Below, one piece after another: positions 32,075 through 39,968 of a stretch of DNA of 64,000 bases. Source of the stretch: Paenibacillus sp. FSL R10-2734 (GTDB lineage: Bacteria > Bacillota > Bacilli > Paenibacillales > Paenibacillaceae); contig NZ_CP150170.1 of the NCBI RefSeq assembly GCF_037963865.1, positions 2,294,001 through 2,358,000 on the forward strand, in the 5' to 3' direction. The position numbers and the translations under genes were made by a program. The notes beneath the pieces were generated by a model. It had not been told where the DNA came from and made no database searches. It worked only from the letters and a program-made list of their open reading frames with translations. The first letter of the stretch is position 1. Every line of letters starts with the position of its first letter.

Positions 32075-33406
32075 ATGAACAAAATATTTGTGCTAGATAC
32101 CAACGTGCTTTTGCACGACCCCAATTCGATTTTCTCTTTCAAGGAGCATGAGGTGGTTATTCCGGCGGTTGTGCTGGAAGAAATCGACTCCAAGAAGCGC
32201 AATGCTGACGAAATCGGTCGGAATGCCCGCACGGTTTCCCGATTGCTTGATGGACTTCGTGAACTAGGTCATTTGCATAGTGGTGTGGAACTGGAGCATG
32301 GAGGCAAGCTGAAGGTAGAACTTAACCATCGCAGTTTTGTGAAGGTACAGGAAATGTTTGGCGAGGTATCTAACGACAATCGGATTTTGGCTGTAGCTCT
32401 CAATTATTTAATTGAAGAGAAAGAGAAGCCTGATCCGCGTCCCGTAGTGCTTGTGAGTAAGGATGTGCTGGTACGTATTAAAGCGGATGTGCTAGGAATT
32501 ACGCCAGAGGATTATTTGTCAGATCGTACTGGAGATTTAAATGAATTATACACTGGTTACCAATCTCTGCAGGTTCATCCGGCATTGATTGATGAATATT
32601 ACAGTCACCGTTCTTTAACGGTTAAACAGCTCGCGTTGTCGTATCCGCTCTATCCTCATGAATTTGTAATTCTAAAGGATGAGATTGGCAGCGGCAAATC
32701 GGCTCTTCTCAAAGTAAATAGTGATGCAACCCGTCTGGAGCCGCTCTATTTGGGCAATGATTCGGTTTGGGGGATCAGCGCCCGAAATGCTCAACAACGA
32801 ATGGCATTGGAGCTACTTCTAAATGATGAGATCCCACTTGTGACGATTACAGGTAAGGCAGGAACCGGAAAGACGTTATTGGCGCTTGCCGCCGGACTAT
32901 TCAAAGTTGAGGATGAACATAAATACAAGAAATTGCTTATTGCCCGTCCGGTGGTGCCTATGGGTAAGGATATCGGTTATTTGCCCGGAGAAAAGGATGA
33001 GAAGCTCAGACCCTGGATGCAGCCTATTTATGATAATCTGGAGTTTCTGTTCGATACCAAAAAAGCTGGAGATATTGATAAAATATTAATGGGCCTAGGC
33101 AGTATACAGGTAGAAGCCTTAACTTATATTCGTGGACGTTCAATCCCTTCACAGTTCATTATTATTGATGAGGCTCAGAACCTTTCCCGTCATGAGGTGA
33201 AGACTATCGTCTCCAGAGCGGGTGAAGGAAGTAAGGTTATTCTTATGGGCGATCCGGAGCAAATCGATCATCCATATCTGGATGCTGCGAGCAATGGACT
33301 TAGTTATATCGTCGAGAAGTTTAAGCAGCAAGGGATTAGCGGACATATTACTTTGGAAAAAGGTGAGCGTTCCCGTCTGGCCCAACTGGCCGCGGACCTA
33401 CTCTAA
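32075..33406 (+). CDS. ylaK: PIN domain - PhoH-like ATPase fusion (YlaK)
   Basis: A 443-residue protein combining an N-terminal PIN nuclease-like domain (MNKIFVLDTNVLLHDPNSIF; acidic residues Asp in LDTN and Glu in VLEEIDSKK) with a C-terminal PhoH ATPase domain (Walker A TGKAGTGKTLLALAAGL near residue 258, Walker B FIIIDEAQNLS, and VILMGDPEQIDHPYL). This is the toxin-antitoxin-like PhoH2 architecture, likely an RNA-unwinding nuclease, although the cellular role is unclear. The start at 32075 follows GGAGGGGA; the frame opens earlier at 32039. The last bases and the terminator of this gene are duplicated at 34040-34105. Confidence 0.9.
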   Translation: MNKIFVLDTNVLLHDPNSIFSFKEHEVVIPAVVLEEIDSKKRNADEIGRNARTVSRLLDGLRELGHLHSGVELEHGGKLKVELNHRSFVKVQEMFGEVSNDNRILAVALNYLIEEKEKPDPRPVVLVSKDVLVRIKADVLGITPEDYLSDRTGDLNELYTGYQSLQVHPALIDEYYSHRSLTVKQLALSYPLYPHEFVILKDEIGSGKSALLKVNSDATRLEPLYLGNDSVWGISARNAQQRMALELLLNDEIPLVTITGKAGTGKTLLALAAGLFKVEDEHKYKKLLIARPVVPMGKDIGYLPGEKDEKLRPWMQPIYDNLEFLFDTKKAGDIDKILMGLGSIQVEALTYIRGRSIPSQFIIIDEAQNLSRHEVKTIVSRAGEGSKVILMGDPEQIDHPYLDAASNGLSYIVEKFKQQGISGHITLEKGERSRLAQLAADLL

Positions 33407-33421
33407 CCAACTTTCAATGTC

Positions 33422-33452
33422 AGCCGGGAGAAGCATAACTCCCGGCTTTTTC
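33422..33452 (+). terminator. Terminator after ylaK
   Basis: AGCCGGGAG, eight-base loop AAGCATAA, CTCCCGGCT, followed by TTTT. Confidence 0.9.
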
Positions 33453-33478
33453 CTGCCCGTCTCAGTAATTTTGCAAAG

Positions 33479-33808
33479 AAAACGCGCCAAATAACCATAA
33501 TAGGTGCATTTCGGTCCGAAAACAAACTACCACCAATGGGTTCGGACCGTATGGCTCTTATTTGTGCAAATATCGGGTTTTTGGCTCATTATCGGACTCA
33601 GATACAGTTATTGGCTCAAAAACACATCATTAAGGCACAGTTTTCGATCAATAAGAGCAATGCAGTCCGGAACTCGGGGAAAACGCACCAAATAACCATA
33701 ATAGGTGCATTTCGGTCCGAAAACAAACTACTACCAATGGGTGCGGACCGTATGGCTCTTATTTGTGCTAATATTGGGTTTTCGGCTTATTATCGGACTC
33801 AGATGCAG
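33479..33808. repeat. 201-bp tandem repeat, one full and one partial copy
   Basis: AAAACGCGCCAAATAACC at 33479 recurs as AAAACGCACCAAATAACC at 33680, a 201-base period. The second copy remains recognisable for about 130 bases up to CGGACTCAGATGCAG. Each copy carries internal inverted pieces, TTCGGTCCGAA and CGGACCG. Because 201 is a multiple of three, one reading frame stays open through both copies and mimics a repeated peptide; I do not regard it as a gene. Confidence 0.85.
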
Positions 33809-33823
33809 AGGAATTAATGGTGG

Positions 33824-34036
33824 CGGTGGTGATTAAAGCCATGGTAAGAAAGTTTGGAACTGTAGAAGCGGAGCGTTCGCCCGAAAGCTTTCCGTAGGAA
33901 AGCTAGCATCGAAAGCAAATGCTTATCCTCGGATTTCAACCGCAATATGCGGTAATTAAATCAGGAAATCTGAGGATAACAGCGATCGGAAGTCCAAAGC
34001 TTTCTGGTAATGGCGAATGGATCACCGAACTTGGCT
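33824..34036. repeat. Hairpin-rich intergenic element, copy 1
   Basis: It contains AGCTTTCC-GTA-GGAAAGCT, then a long stem TTATCCTCGGATTTC (33923-33937) / GAAATCTGAGGATAA (33965-33979) with CCGCA-ATA-TGCGG nested inside, ending with AGCGATCGGAAGTCCAAAGC. The second copy is at 34143-34307. It codes for nothing and looks like a non-autonomous palindromic element. Confidence 0.8.
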
Positions 34037-34039
34037 ATG

Positions 34040-34105
34040 GACCTACTCTGACCAACTTTCAATCTCAGCCGAGAGAAGCATAACCTCCCGGCTTTTTCCT
34101 GCCCG
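34040..34105 (+). repeat. Duplicated 3' end of ylaK with its terminator
   Basis: GACCTACTCTGACCAAC onward matches the last codons, stop and terminator of ylaK at 33395-33459 at nearly every base, 645 bases downstream. The stop codon TAA has become TGA in this copy, and one C is inserted in the terminator stem. It is a pseudo-duplication of a gene end, not a gene. Confidence 0.85.
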
Positions 34106-34142
34106 CCCCAGAAACGGCGGAGGAATTTAGTAGGTTGGTTGC

Positions 34143-34307
34143 GGTGATTAGAGCCATGGAAAGAATGTTTGGAACTGTAGAAGCGAAGCGTTCGCCTTTA
34201 TCCTCGGTTTTCAACCGCAATATGCGGTAATTAAATCAGGAAATCTGAGGATAACAGCGATCGGAAGTCCAAAGCTTTCTTGTAATGGCGGCTGAATCAC
34301 CGGACTT
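34143..34307. repeat. Hairpin-rich intergenic element, copy 2
   Basis: Same as copy 1 but lacking about 40 bases, including the AGCTTTCC/GGAAAGCT hairpin. The TTATCCTCGG...CTGAGGATAA stem at 34198-34254 and the nested CCGCA/TGCGG are retained. With the duplicated ylaK end, this indicates a roughly 645-bp segmental duplication followed by changes. Confidence 0.8.
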
Positions 34308-34366
34308 GGAGCGTCCTTCGCACTCAAAGAACCATGCACGAATAAACTCCTCCGTTCGTTTCCCCA

Positions 34367-34392
34367 TATAATAGAAAGAGAACGTTTTCACA
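34367..34392 (+). promoter_or_regulatory. Candidate -10 element and cre-like site before the solute-binding protein gene
   Basis: TATAAT at 34367-34372 with no clear -35, then AGAGAACGTTTTCACA at 34377-34392. The latter resembles the CcpA catabolite-responsive element with two mismatches. Its position over the expected start site would repress. Confidence 0.35.
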
Positions 34393-34459
34393 TTCTAAAG
34401 ACAAGCGGCAGTGGGTTTGGTAAAATAGGGGATAGGAATCATGGGGAAGGTGGGAAATC

Positions 34460-35686
34460 GTGCTGAAACGCAAAAATTATTGGCTGCTTTTTGCAATTTT
34501 ACTACTATCGCTGACAAGCTTGTCGCCCAGTATGGAATTGAGTACCAATAACGACCCACATCCTATGAAAAAGCCGCAAAGTCAGTCGACAAATCCTTCT
34601 TCAGGGGAAGAGGGAACTATAGATAGCCTGCACATAACGGTATCACTAAACAGTGAGGAATTCAGTGAGCTGGAGCTTTTAAGCGATCGTTATACCCTAG
34701 AAAGCGGAGTGAAGGTAATTTTAAGAAATATTGATAGCGAGGATGCAGATGAAGTTTTGAAGCATGATCTAACCATCGGGGACAGCCCAGATATTGTCAT
34801 GGCGGATGGACGAAGTATTCTCGACTGGGCTACACGTGGATATTTATTGCCGGTGGATGTTTATCAGAGTATTCCAGGGAGTGCGCCGTTAACTCAGCTG
34901 ATCCCATGGATGCAATGGAACGGATATAATTGGGGAGTGCCGCTGGATATAGACCCTTATGTACTTGTTTATTCACCACAGCGACTTGCGGAGCTGGGGT
35001 TCAACACCTTGCCAAGAAGTCTGGAACAGTGGAACACACTGCTTCAAAATGTGCTAAAGGAGCAAGGGGAATATTTACTGGCGATGGATACCCGTAATCC
35101 ATATGGATTGTCGGCGGTAATGGAGAGTATGAACAGCAGCTTGCTATCTGATAATGAAGAAGTGATGAATTGGACTCAGAATGCGCGTAGTTATTTTTAC
35201 CTTACCAGTCGATATAATAAGGATGTCTGGGATATGATTCAGGGAGGAAGCGTTGCTGTTGCTGCCCTACCACTATCAGAGTGGCAGAAACATGGAAATT
35301 CAACTTTAGTGGCTGAAGCGCCACTGACTGCAAATAACGGGAGAGGCCTTGAATCCTATTACAGCCGTTCTTTTGCACTTCCGGCTCAATCCCAAAGTCC
35401 AAAGGAAGCCGTGAATTGGTTGACGTTTATCACCTCTGAGGATTCTCAGATGGATTGGCTGGAGAATACGGAGAGCTTGCCTGCACTGGATATCCTCTAT
35501 CGTTCGGAGCATGACTTCAAATATAAGCTTCCTTTCGAAGTCGAACTATTGCTGACAGAAGAAACCGCCCCGGGGGTTGAATCCCAAGGCGGCTGGAGTA
35601 AGATTGTTGAAGCGGTATCCTTACTACTTACAGGAAAAATTGATGCGGTAGGGTACAAAGACTTCATAAAAGAAGGCTTAGAATGA
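34460..35686 (+). CDS. Extracellular solute-binding protein (sugar-type, family 1)
   Basis: A 408-residue protein resembling ABC-transporter receptors for sugars: a hydrophobic N-terminal signal (YWLLFAILLLSLTSLSPSM), then LHITVSLNSEEFSELELLSDRYTLESGVKVILRN, SPDIVMADGRSILDWATRGYLLPVD, MQWNGYNWGVPLDIDPYVLVY, and a C-terminal region AVNWLTFITSEDSQMDWL. There is no lipobox cysteine, so it is either released or held by an uncleaved signal. No permease or ATPase genes are adjacent. GTG at 34460 follows GGGGAAGG. Its end overlaps the convergent coiled-coil gene by nine bases. Confidence 0.78.
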   Translation: MLKRKNYWLLFAILLLSLTSLSPSMELSTNNDPHPMKKPQSQSTNPSSGEEGTIDSLHITVSLNSEEFSELELLSDRYTLESGVKVILRNIDSEDADEVLKHDLTIGDSPDIVMADGRSILDWATRGYLLPVDVYQSIPGSAPLTQLIPWMQWNGYNWGVPLDIDPYVLVYSPQRLAELGFNTLPRSLEQWNTLLQNVLKEQGEYLLAMDTRNPYGLSAVMESMNSSLLSDNEEVMNWTQNARSYFYLTSRYNKDVWDMIQGGSVAVAALPLSEWQKHGNSTLVAEAPLTANNGRGLESYYSRSFALPAQSQSPKEAVNWLTFITSEDSQMDWLENTESLPALDILYRSEHDFKYKLPFEVELLLTEETAPGVESQGGWSKIVEAVSLLLTGKIDAVGYKDFIKEGLE

Positions 35687-36805
35687 GATAGAAAGTTTAA
35701 CTTGCAGGATGCCCTCTTTACTATCTACTTCTGTGGCACGTAGGAAAGAAACGATTTTTCCAGGATAAAAGCCTAAATCGAATTCTTCCTCAAGTGTCTT
35801 TCTAGTAGTGTCAGGTAATTCGAGACCATTAAATACAACTTGATCTACTTGGAATATAAGTCCATTGATTGGTTCTTGCTGAATTATATAATGACCGGTT
35901 AGTGAAAGGGCTAGAGCCCCGCTTTTTCCAGTGGCAGTAATTGTTCCGTCATTGAAATGAAAAGCGAAATCGTTAAATAGCGTATTCTGGGACTGAAGAA
36001 ATTCGTTTAGATCCTCTTCCTTCAGATTCAAGACATAAGTCACCCCCTTGCGAGTAAGCACTCCCTCTCGATTCTGAACAAACTGAGGTAATTTATTCAT
36101 TGCAGAAGATAACGCCTTGAAGTAGGTCTTAACCTCGCGCAAGCCAATATTCTCCCAATATAATGTGAATTCTTGAAGTAGAGCACTCATATTATCAGGA
36201 TCACTACTGTCTTTAATCCCACCTTCAATTTCTTTGTTGAGCGCGGCTACCCGAATTTTCTGTTCCTCCAGAGCGGTTCGCAGCTGTGCAAGATCCTTCG
36301 AGCTGCGCTGTGCAGCTTGGAGGGTCTTTTTTAGATCACTATACTGTTCTTCGTATTGCGTGAGAATTTTGCGGTCATTTCCGATAATAATCTCATAATA
36401 ATCGAATAGAGCCATGAACCTGCTAATGCTTTTCGCGGAAAGAAACGCGGACAAGAGACCATCTCTATCACCCATATAATAAGAACGCACGATTGCACCT
36501 GCACGCTCTTGTTGGTCCGCAATGGCTGATTGCTTCTGGGATGCCTGTTCTTCGAGGTATTCTACCTTTTGTTCAAGCTCTTTTTGATCGGCTGTAATCT
36601 TGATGATTTCACGTTCGATTTCTGCGGAAGACAAGGTTTGTTCCAGCAATTTACGGGTTTCTTCATTATTTGGTATAGAAGAATCGAAAAAAGAACCACT
36701 AGGATCGGCAGACAGGTACACCGTAGATTGTAACGGGAACAATGTACAGCAGAAGAGAATTAGTATGGTTGCCATCATGCGGCTTTGGGAATTACGGGAG
36801 CGCAC
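35678..36805 (-). CDS. Secreted coiled-coil protein, EnvC/CwlO N-terminal-like, without hydrolase domain
   Basis: About 375 residues. The start is GTG at 36805 after AAAGGTGG; the frame opens further upstream without a ribosome-binding site. A signal peptide (MMATILILFCCTLFPLQSTVY) is followed by a long coiled coil (residues about 45-205) containing ADQQERAGAIVRSYYMGDRDGLLSAFLSAKS, which resembles the coiled-coil part of EnvC-, CwlO- and PcsB-type peptidoglycan hydrolases and activators. The C-terminal 170 residues are a separate beta-rich domain (TRKGVTYVLNLKEEDLNEFL...LIFQVDQVVFNGLELPDTTR) with no NlpC/P60 or M23 motif. Function unknown; a regulator or scaffold of a wall hydrolase is an inference. 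Confidence 0.72.
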   Translation of the reverse strand: MRSRNSQSRMMATILILFCCTLFPLQSTVYLSADPSGSFFDSSIPNNEETRKLLEQTLSSAEIEREIIKITADQKELEQKVEYLEEQASQKQSAIADQQERAGAIVRSYYMGDRDGLLSAFLSAKSISRFMALFDYYEIIIGNDRKILTQYEEQYSDLKKTLQAAQRSSKDLAQLRTALEEQKIRVAALNKEIEGGIKDSSDPDNMSALLQEFTLYWENIGLREVKTYFKALSSAMNKLPQFVQNREGVLTRKGVTYVLNLKEEDLNEFLQSQNTLFNDFAFHFNDGTITATGKSGALALSLTGHYIIQQEPINGLIFQVDQVVFNGLELPDTTRKTLEEEFDLGFYPGKIVSFLRATEVDSKEGILQVKLSISF

Positions 36806-36910
36806 CACACCACCACCTTTTTTTGAAATATGAGATTTTTTCTTGAAATGATATATGTATGTACTAATAATATGTTTAACCCTTCTAAAATAGCATACAA
36901 ACAAAAATAT

Positions 36911-36965
36911 CCCCACAAAGTGAGGCTATCCTTCGATGAGTACTCAGGTACTTTGTAGGGACCCC
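36911..36965 (-). repeat. Dispersed palindromic element, copy 2 (inverted)
   Basis: CCCCACAAAGTGAGG...TCGATG...TACTCAGGTACTTTGTAGGG is the reverse complement of the elements at 3795 and 48992. It lies between the coiled-coil gene and the terminator of the DUF2626 gene. Confidence 0.85.
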
Positions 36966-36987
36966 ATATATATACTAACTGATAAAC

Positions 36988-37029
36988 AAAAAAACGGAAG
37001 TGATCCTTATTAGATAAGGACCCCATCCG
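36988..37029 (-). terminator. Terminator of the DUF2626 gene
   Basis: Read on the minus strand: CGGATGGGGTCCTTAT, loop CTA, ATAAGGATCACTTCCG, then TTTTTTT. Confidence 0.88.
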
Positions 37030-37049
37030 CTTCAAGAGAGTACTTCAAT

Positions 37050-37286
37050 TTATAGTGGAAGACCCATTTGAAAGATCGTCCAATAACTGAAACCGGTGAA
37101 AGTCAAAATCATGTATGCCCAGAAAAGTAGGACATAGGTTTTTTCAGTAAACTTCAAATAACCAAGTATTACGAAAAAAGCTGTTTGTAAAAAGAAAAGC
37201 AAGGCCATTTCTGTCAGACCTCCGGCGAAAGCCATCAATCCAATAGCCAATGTGAAAAAACCTAATACCCGAAACATGCGGTCCAA
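37050..37286 (-). CDS. DUF2626 family small membrane protein (YqgY-like)
   Basis: A 78-residue protein with three hydrophobic segments: VLGFFTLAIGLMAFAGG, MALLFFLQTAFFVILGYL and VLLFWAYMILTFTGFSYW. The MFRVLGF start, KFTEKTYV middle and FSYWTIF end match the DUF2626 family, represented by Bacillus YqgY; this comparison is from memory. It appears to start at TTG 37286 with GGAAGGGGGA upstream; ATG 37277 is the alternative, with poorer spacing. Function unknown. It is monocistronic with its own terminator. Confidence 0.8.
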   Translation of the reverse strand: MDRMFRVLGFFTLAIGLMAFAGGLTEMALLFFLQTAFFVILGYLKFTEKTYVLLFWAYMILTFTGFSYWTIFQMGLPL

Positions 37287-37631
37287 GAGAGAGTCCCCCT
37301 TCCAGTATGTATCTCACGAATATTCCTTCGACTTATTATACCCGTTCAGTAAAAATGTGTAAACGAATTCATTGAAAAAAATACACTATTCTTAAAAAAA
37401 TGTGATTTTTATAACTGACTTAACTGATTAAAGCTTGAAAAAAGAGAATTTATAACTTAAAGCGTATGATGTGGGCAGATAATGGAAATACAATTTAGTA
37501 TCAAATAGATTCTATGAACTCTATGAGAAGCATAGAAATGGAGTAAGCAGCTTTTATCCCTATTCACTACCCGGCAGAGCTGCCGGTTATGGAGATGGTT
37601 ATTTCAAGATGTTGTTAGGAGGTTTGGTTGG
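37287..37631. other. AT-rich intergenic region between the DUF2626 gene and rsfA
   Basis: No gene seen. It must hold the divergent promoters. The only clear structure is a short hairpin CCGGCA-GAGC-TGCCGG at 37571-37586, about 30 bases before the rsfA ribosome-binding site AGGAGG. Confidence 0.5.
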
Positions 37632-38282
37632 ATGACAGCCGTTAGACAGGATGCTTGGAGTGCAGAAGATGATCTAATACTGGCAGAAGTAACTTTGCGC
37701 CACATTCGAGAGGGCAGTACACAACTTGCTGCTTTCGAAGAAGTGGGTGAGAAAATCGGCAGAACATCGGCTGCTTGCGGATTCCGCTGGAACAGCTGTG
37801 TTCGAAAAAGCTATGAAGGCGCAATCGGAATCGCTAAAGGCCAACGTCAGAAGCGAAGTTACCTAAAAAAGCAACCGTCAGTAAGAGGAGCACAGGTAGC
37901 GGGTCTAATTCTCGGGGATACCGACGAGGAATTCGGACGAGGCGAAGGATTGAGTGAGAACACATTATCCATCGATGCGGTTATACGTTTCCTGAGACAA
38001 TGGAAAGGTACAATCCATGAGGCAGGACGCCAGCTGAAAATGCTGGAGAGAGATTTGCGCGAGAAGGAAGATGAATTAACAGAATTAAGATCTGAGAATG
38101 AGCGGTTGTCAAAAGAGGTTAATCTTGCTCAAAGTGACTACCGGGTAGTCAACGATGATTACAAAGCTTTAATTCAGATTATGGATCGTGCGCGTAGGCT
38201 CGCTTTCTTAAACGAAGAAGAAGAAGAAATGAAGACTCGCTTCAAAATGGATGGTAATGGAAATTTGGAACGCATTGAATAA
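37632..38282 (+). CDS. rsfA: RsfA family transcriptional regulator (prespore-specific, Myb-like)
   Basis: A 216-residue DNA-binding protein. The N-terminal Myb/SANT-like region is DAWSAEDDLILAEVTLRHIREGSTQLAAFEEVGEKIGRTSAACGFRWNSCVRK, the characteristic motif of RsfA, which in Bacillus modulates the forespore SigF regulon. The middle is basic (RQKRSYLKKQ). The C-terminal third (ERDLREKEDELTELRSENERLSKEV) is a coiled coil. TAGGAGG precedes the ATG. Its place upstream of the panE-like gene matches the ylbO-ylbQ neighbourhood of Bacillus. Confidence 0.86.
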   Translation: MTAVRQDAWSAEDDLILAEVTLRHIREGSTQLAAFEEVGEKIGRTSAACGFRWNSCVRKSYEGAIGIAKGQRQKRSYLKKQPSVRGAQVAGLILGDTDEEFGRGEGLSENTLSIDAVIRFLRQWKGTIHEAGRQLKMLERDLREKEDELTELRSENERLSKEVNLAQSDYRVVNDDYKALIQIMDRARRLAFLNEEEEEMKTRFKMDGNGNLERIE

Positions 38283-38296
38283 AAGATTGGCAAACT

Positions 38297-38346
38297 AAAA
38301 CACCCGTAAGTGGTTCGCTTTTTCAGCGCCATTTGCGGGCGTTTTG
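38297..38346 (+). terminator. Terminator after rsfA
   Basis: Seventeen-base arms AAAACACCCGTAAGTGG and CCATTTGCGGGCGTTTT with a few mismatches, with GCGCT/AGCGA-type inner pairing. Confidence 0.85.
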
Positions 38347-38446
38347 CTGTTGCTTTGTCATTCATAGAGGAGGACAACAGCGTCTCTTCTTGGTATATTA
38401 AGGCTATACTTAGAAAAATAGTGCTTGAGATCAACAGGAGGATCAG

Positions 38447-39409
38447 ATGAAAATCGATATAATCGGTGCAGGTTCACTTGGTCTGCTTTTGGCTGGAAGG
38501 CTAATTGCGTCCGGGAATGAAGTGAGATTATGGTGTCGAGGGATAGAGCAGTGTCGGCAATTAGAGGATGAGGGCTTAACTGTAAGCTATGATGATGGCC
38601 GCGATTCGATTTCGATTTCGGGGGATCGATTTGCGTCCGCAGCAATAGAGGGGTTTGCAGTTGCTTATCTTCATGAGCCAAGTGATTGGATAATAGTGAC
38701 GGTTAAGCAAGATATACTACATAATGTTTTGCCTGAATTTCTATCCTCCCTTAAGAAAGAACAGGTACACATCATTTGTTTTCAGAATGGAATAGGGCAT
38801 ATGGAGATGCTCAAGGGCTTGTTGCCGAAAGCTAATTTATATGCTGCCGTAACAACAGAAGCTGCGAAGCGCAAATCTTTAACCGAGGTCATTCATGCAG
38901 GTGCGGGTGAGGTGTGGATAGGGGAATGGAGCTTAAGGGATGGACAAGCTCCTATCATACATACCGATTTACAAGCGAATTATTTAATAGAAGTCCTCAA
39001 TATGGCAGGATTCTCTGCCTTTTTGTCGAATGAAGTGGATACCATGATTTACCGGAAGCTCTTAATCAATGCCGTTATTAATCCTCTAACGGCGATTTGG
39101 CGCATTCCAAATGGTGAACTGCTTGCATCGGAAGAGCGTCTGCAGTTAATGAAAGAACTATTTAGAGAAGCTACTATGGTCTATGATGCCTGCGGAGTTA
39201 CTTATGATGATGATGCATGGGACAATATCCTTGAAGTGTGTAGGCTGACGGCTGGTAATATTTCATCAATGCTGGCGGATGTTCTTGCTTCGAGAACCAC
39301 AGAAATTCGCTGGATCAATGGAAGTCTTGTAGAAATGGCAGAACGAACTGGAACATTGGTTCCTTTACATCGCTGGATCTGCCAAATAGTAGAGGGAATA
39401 AAGGTATGA
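38447..39409 (+). CDS. panE: 2-dehydropantoate 2-reductase
   Basis: NADPH-dependent ketopantoate reductase of pantothenate and coenzyme A synthesis. It has 320 residues. The Rossmann site is at the N terminus (IDIIGAGSLGLLLAGRLIASGNEVRLWCR); the substrate and catalytic-lysine region is IYRKLLINAVINPLTAIW near residue 205, and a late Asn/Ser block EIRWINGSLVEMAERTG matches the family. CAGGAGG precedes the ATG. Some homologues reduce other keto acids, so specificity is not certain. It is likely co-transcribed with the DUF3397 gene 21 bases downstream. Confidence 0.87.
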   Translation: MKIDIIGAGSLGLLLAGRLIASGNEVRLWCRGIEQCRQLEDEGLTVSYDDGRDSISISGDRFASAAIEGFAVAYLHEPSDWIIVTVKQDILHNVLPEFLSSLKKEQVHIICFQNGIGHMEMLKGLLPKANLYAAVTTEAAKRKSLTEVIHAGAGEVWIGEWSLRDGQAPIIHTDLQANYLIEVLNMAGFSAFLSNEVDTMIYRKLLINAVINPLTAIWRIPNGELLASEERLQLMKELFREATMVYDACGVTYDDDAWDNILEVCRLTAGNISSMLADVLASRTTEIRWINGSLVEMAERTGTLVPLHRWICQIVEGIKV

Positions 39410-39430
39410 TCTCGGAGGAGAGGTGAAGCT

Positions 39431-39817
39431 ATGGGATTGCTGATGGATTCGGTCGGTGCTTTAAGCTTGATTCCAATAATACCGTTTTTAATTGTTTATT
39501 TCATTGGAAGAGGCTTAAAAAAAGATAAAAAGAAAACTTTTATGCTCGCTATGGACGTGACCACATTTTTTTTATTATTATCGGTTTCCGCATTGTTTAA
39601 TAACTTGTTTAATAACGGTTTTGGGTTTTATCTTATACTACTTATTGTATTAATATCCACTGGATTGATTGGCGGCGCTCAGAATCGACTGAAAGGAAAA
39701 GTAGATGGGAAGCGGTTATTTCGGGCAGTTTGGAGACTTTCCTTCTTTTTTATGAGCGTCGGATATTTATTATTTATGTTTGTAGGGCTAATTAAGTACA
39801 TATCACAAGCGATGTAA
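39431..39817 (+). CDS. DUF3397 family membrane protein
   Basis: A 128-residue protein with about four hydrophobic segments (LIPIIPFLIVYFIG, TFFLLLSVSALFNNLF, FYLILLIVLISTGLIGG, LSFFFMSVGYLLFMFVGLI) and positively charged loops (KKDKKK, RLKGKVDGKRLFR). This corresponds to the DUF3397 family, which occurs just before the bshC-mraZ region in Bacillus relatives. No function is known. AGGAGAGGTG precedes the ATG. Confidence 0.8.
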   Translation: MGLLMDSVGALSLIPIIPFLIVYFIGRGLKKDKKKTFMLAMDVTTFFLLLSVSALFNNLFNNGFGFYLILLIVLISTGLIGGAQNRLKGKVDGKRLFRAVWRLSFFFMSVGYLLFMFVGLIKYISQAM

Positions 39818-39968
39818 TGTTCCATTGCTCCGGTAAAGCGGCAATGTCACAAAAGTTTAAAGTTTTAATAAAAAAAGATTTTTCTGAAAACATACCACTA
39901 GATTTTTTTGACCACTGGTTGTATAATCATAAACCATATACCACATTCTATTTAGGGGGAACTGCTAG

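Noticed and set aside
33536..33817. Repeated-peptide open frame in the 201-bp tandem repeat
   Set aside because: No ribosome-binding site or known family; openness follows from a repeat period divisible by three.
39822..39848. Hairpin after the DUF3397 gene (CATTGC...GCAATG)
   Set aside because: Short, mismatched and without a T-run; not strong enough to call a terminator.
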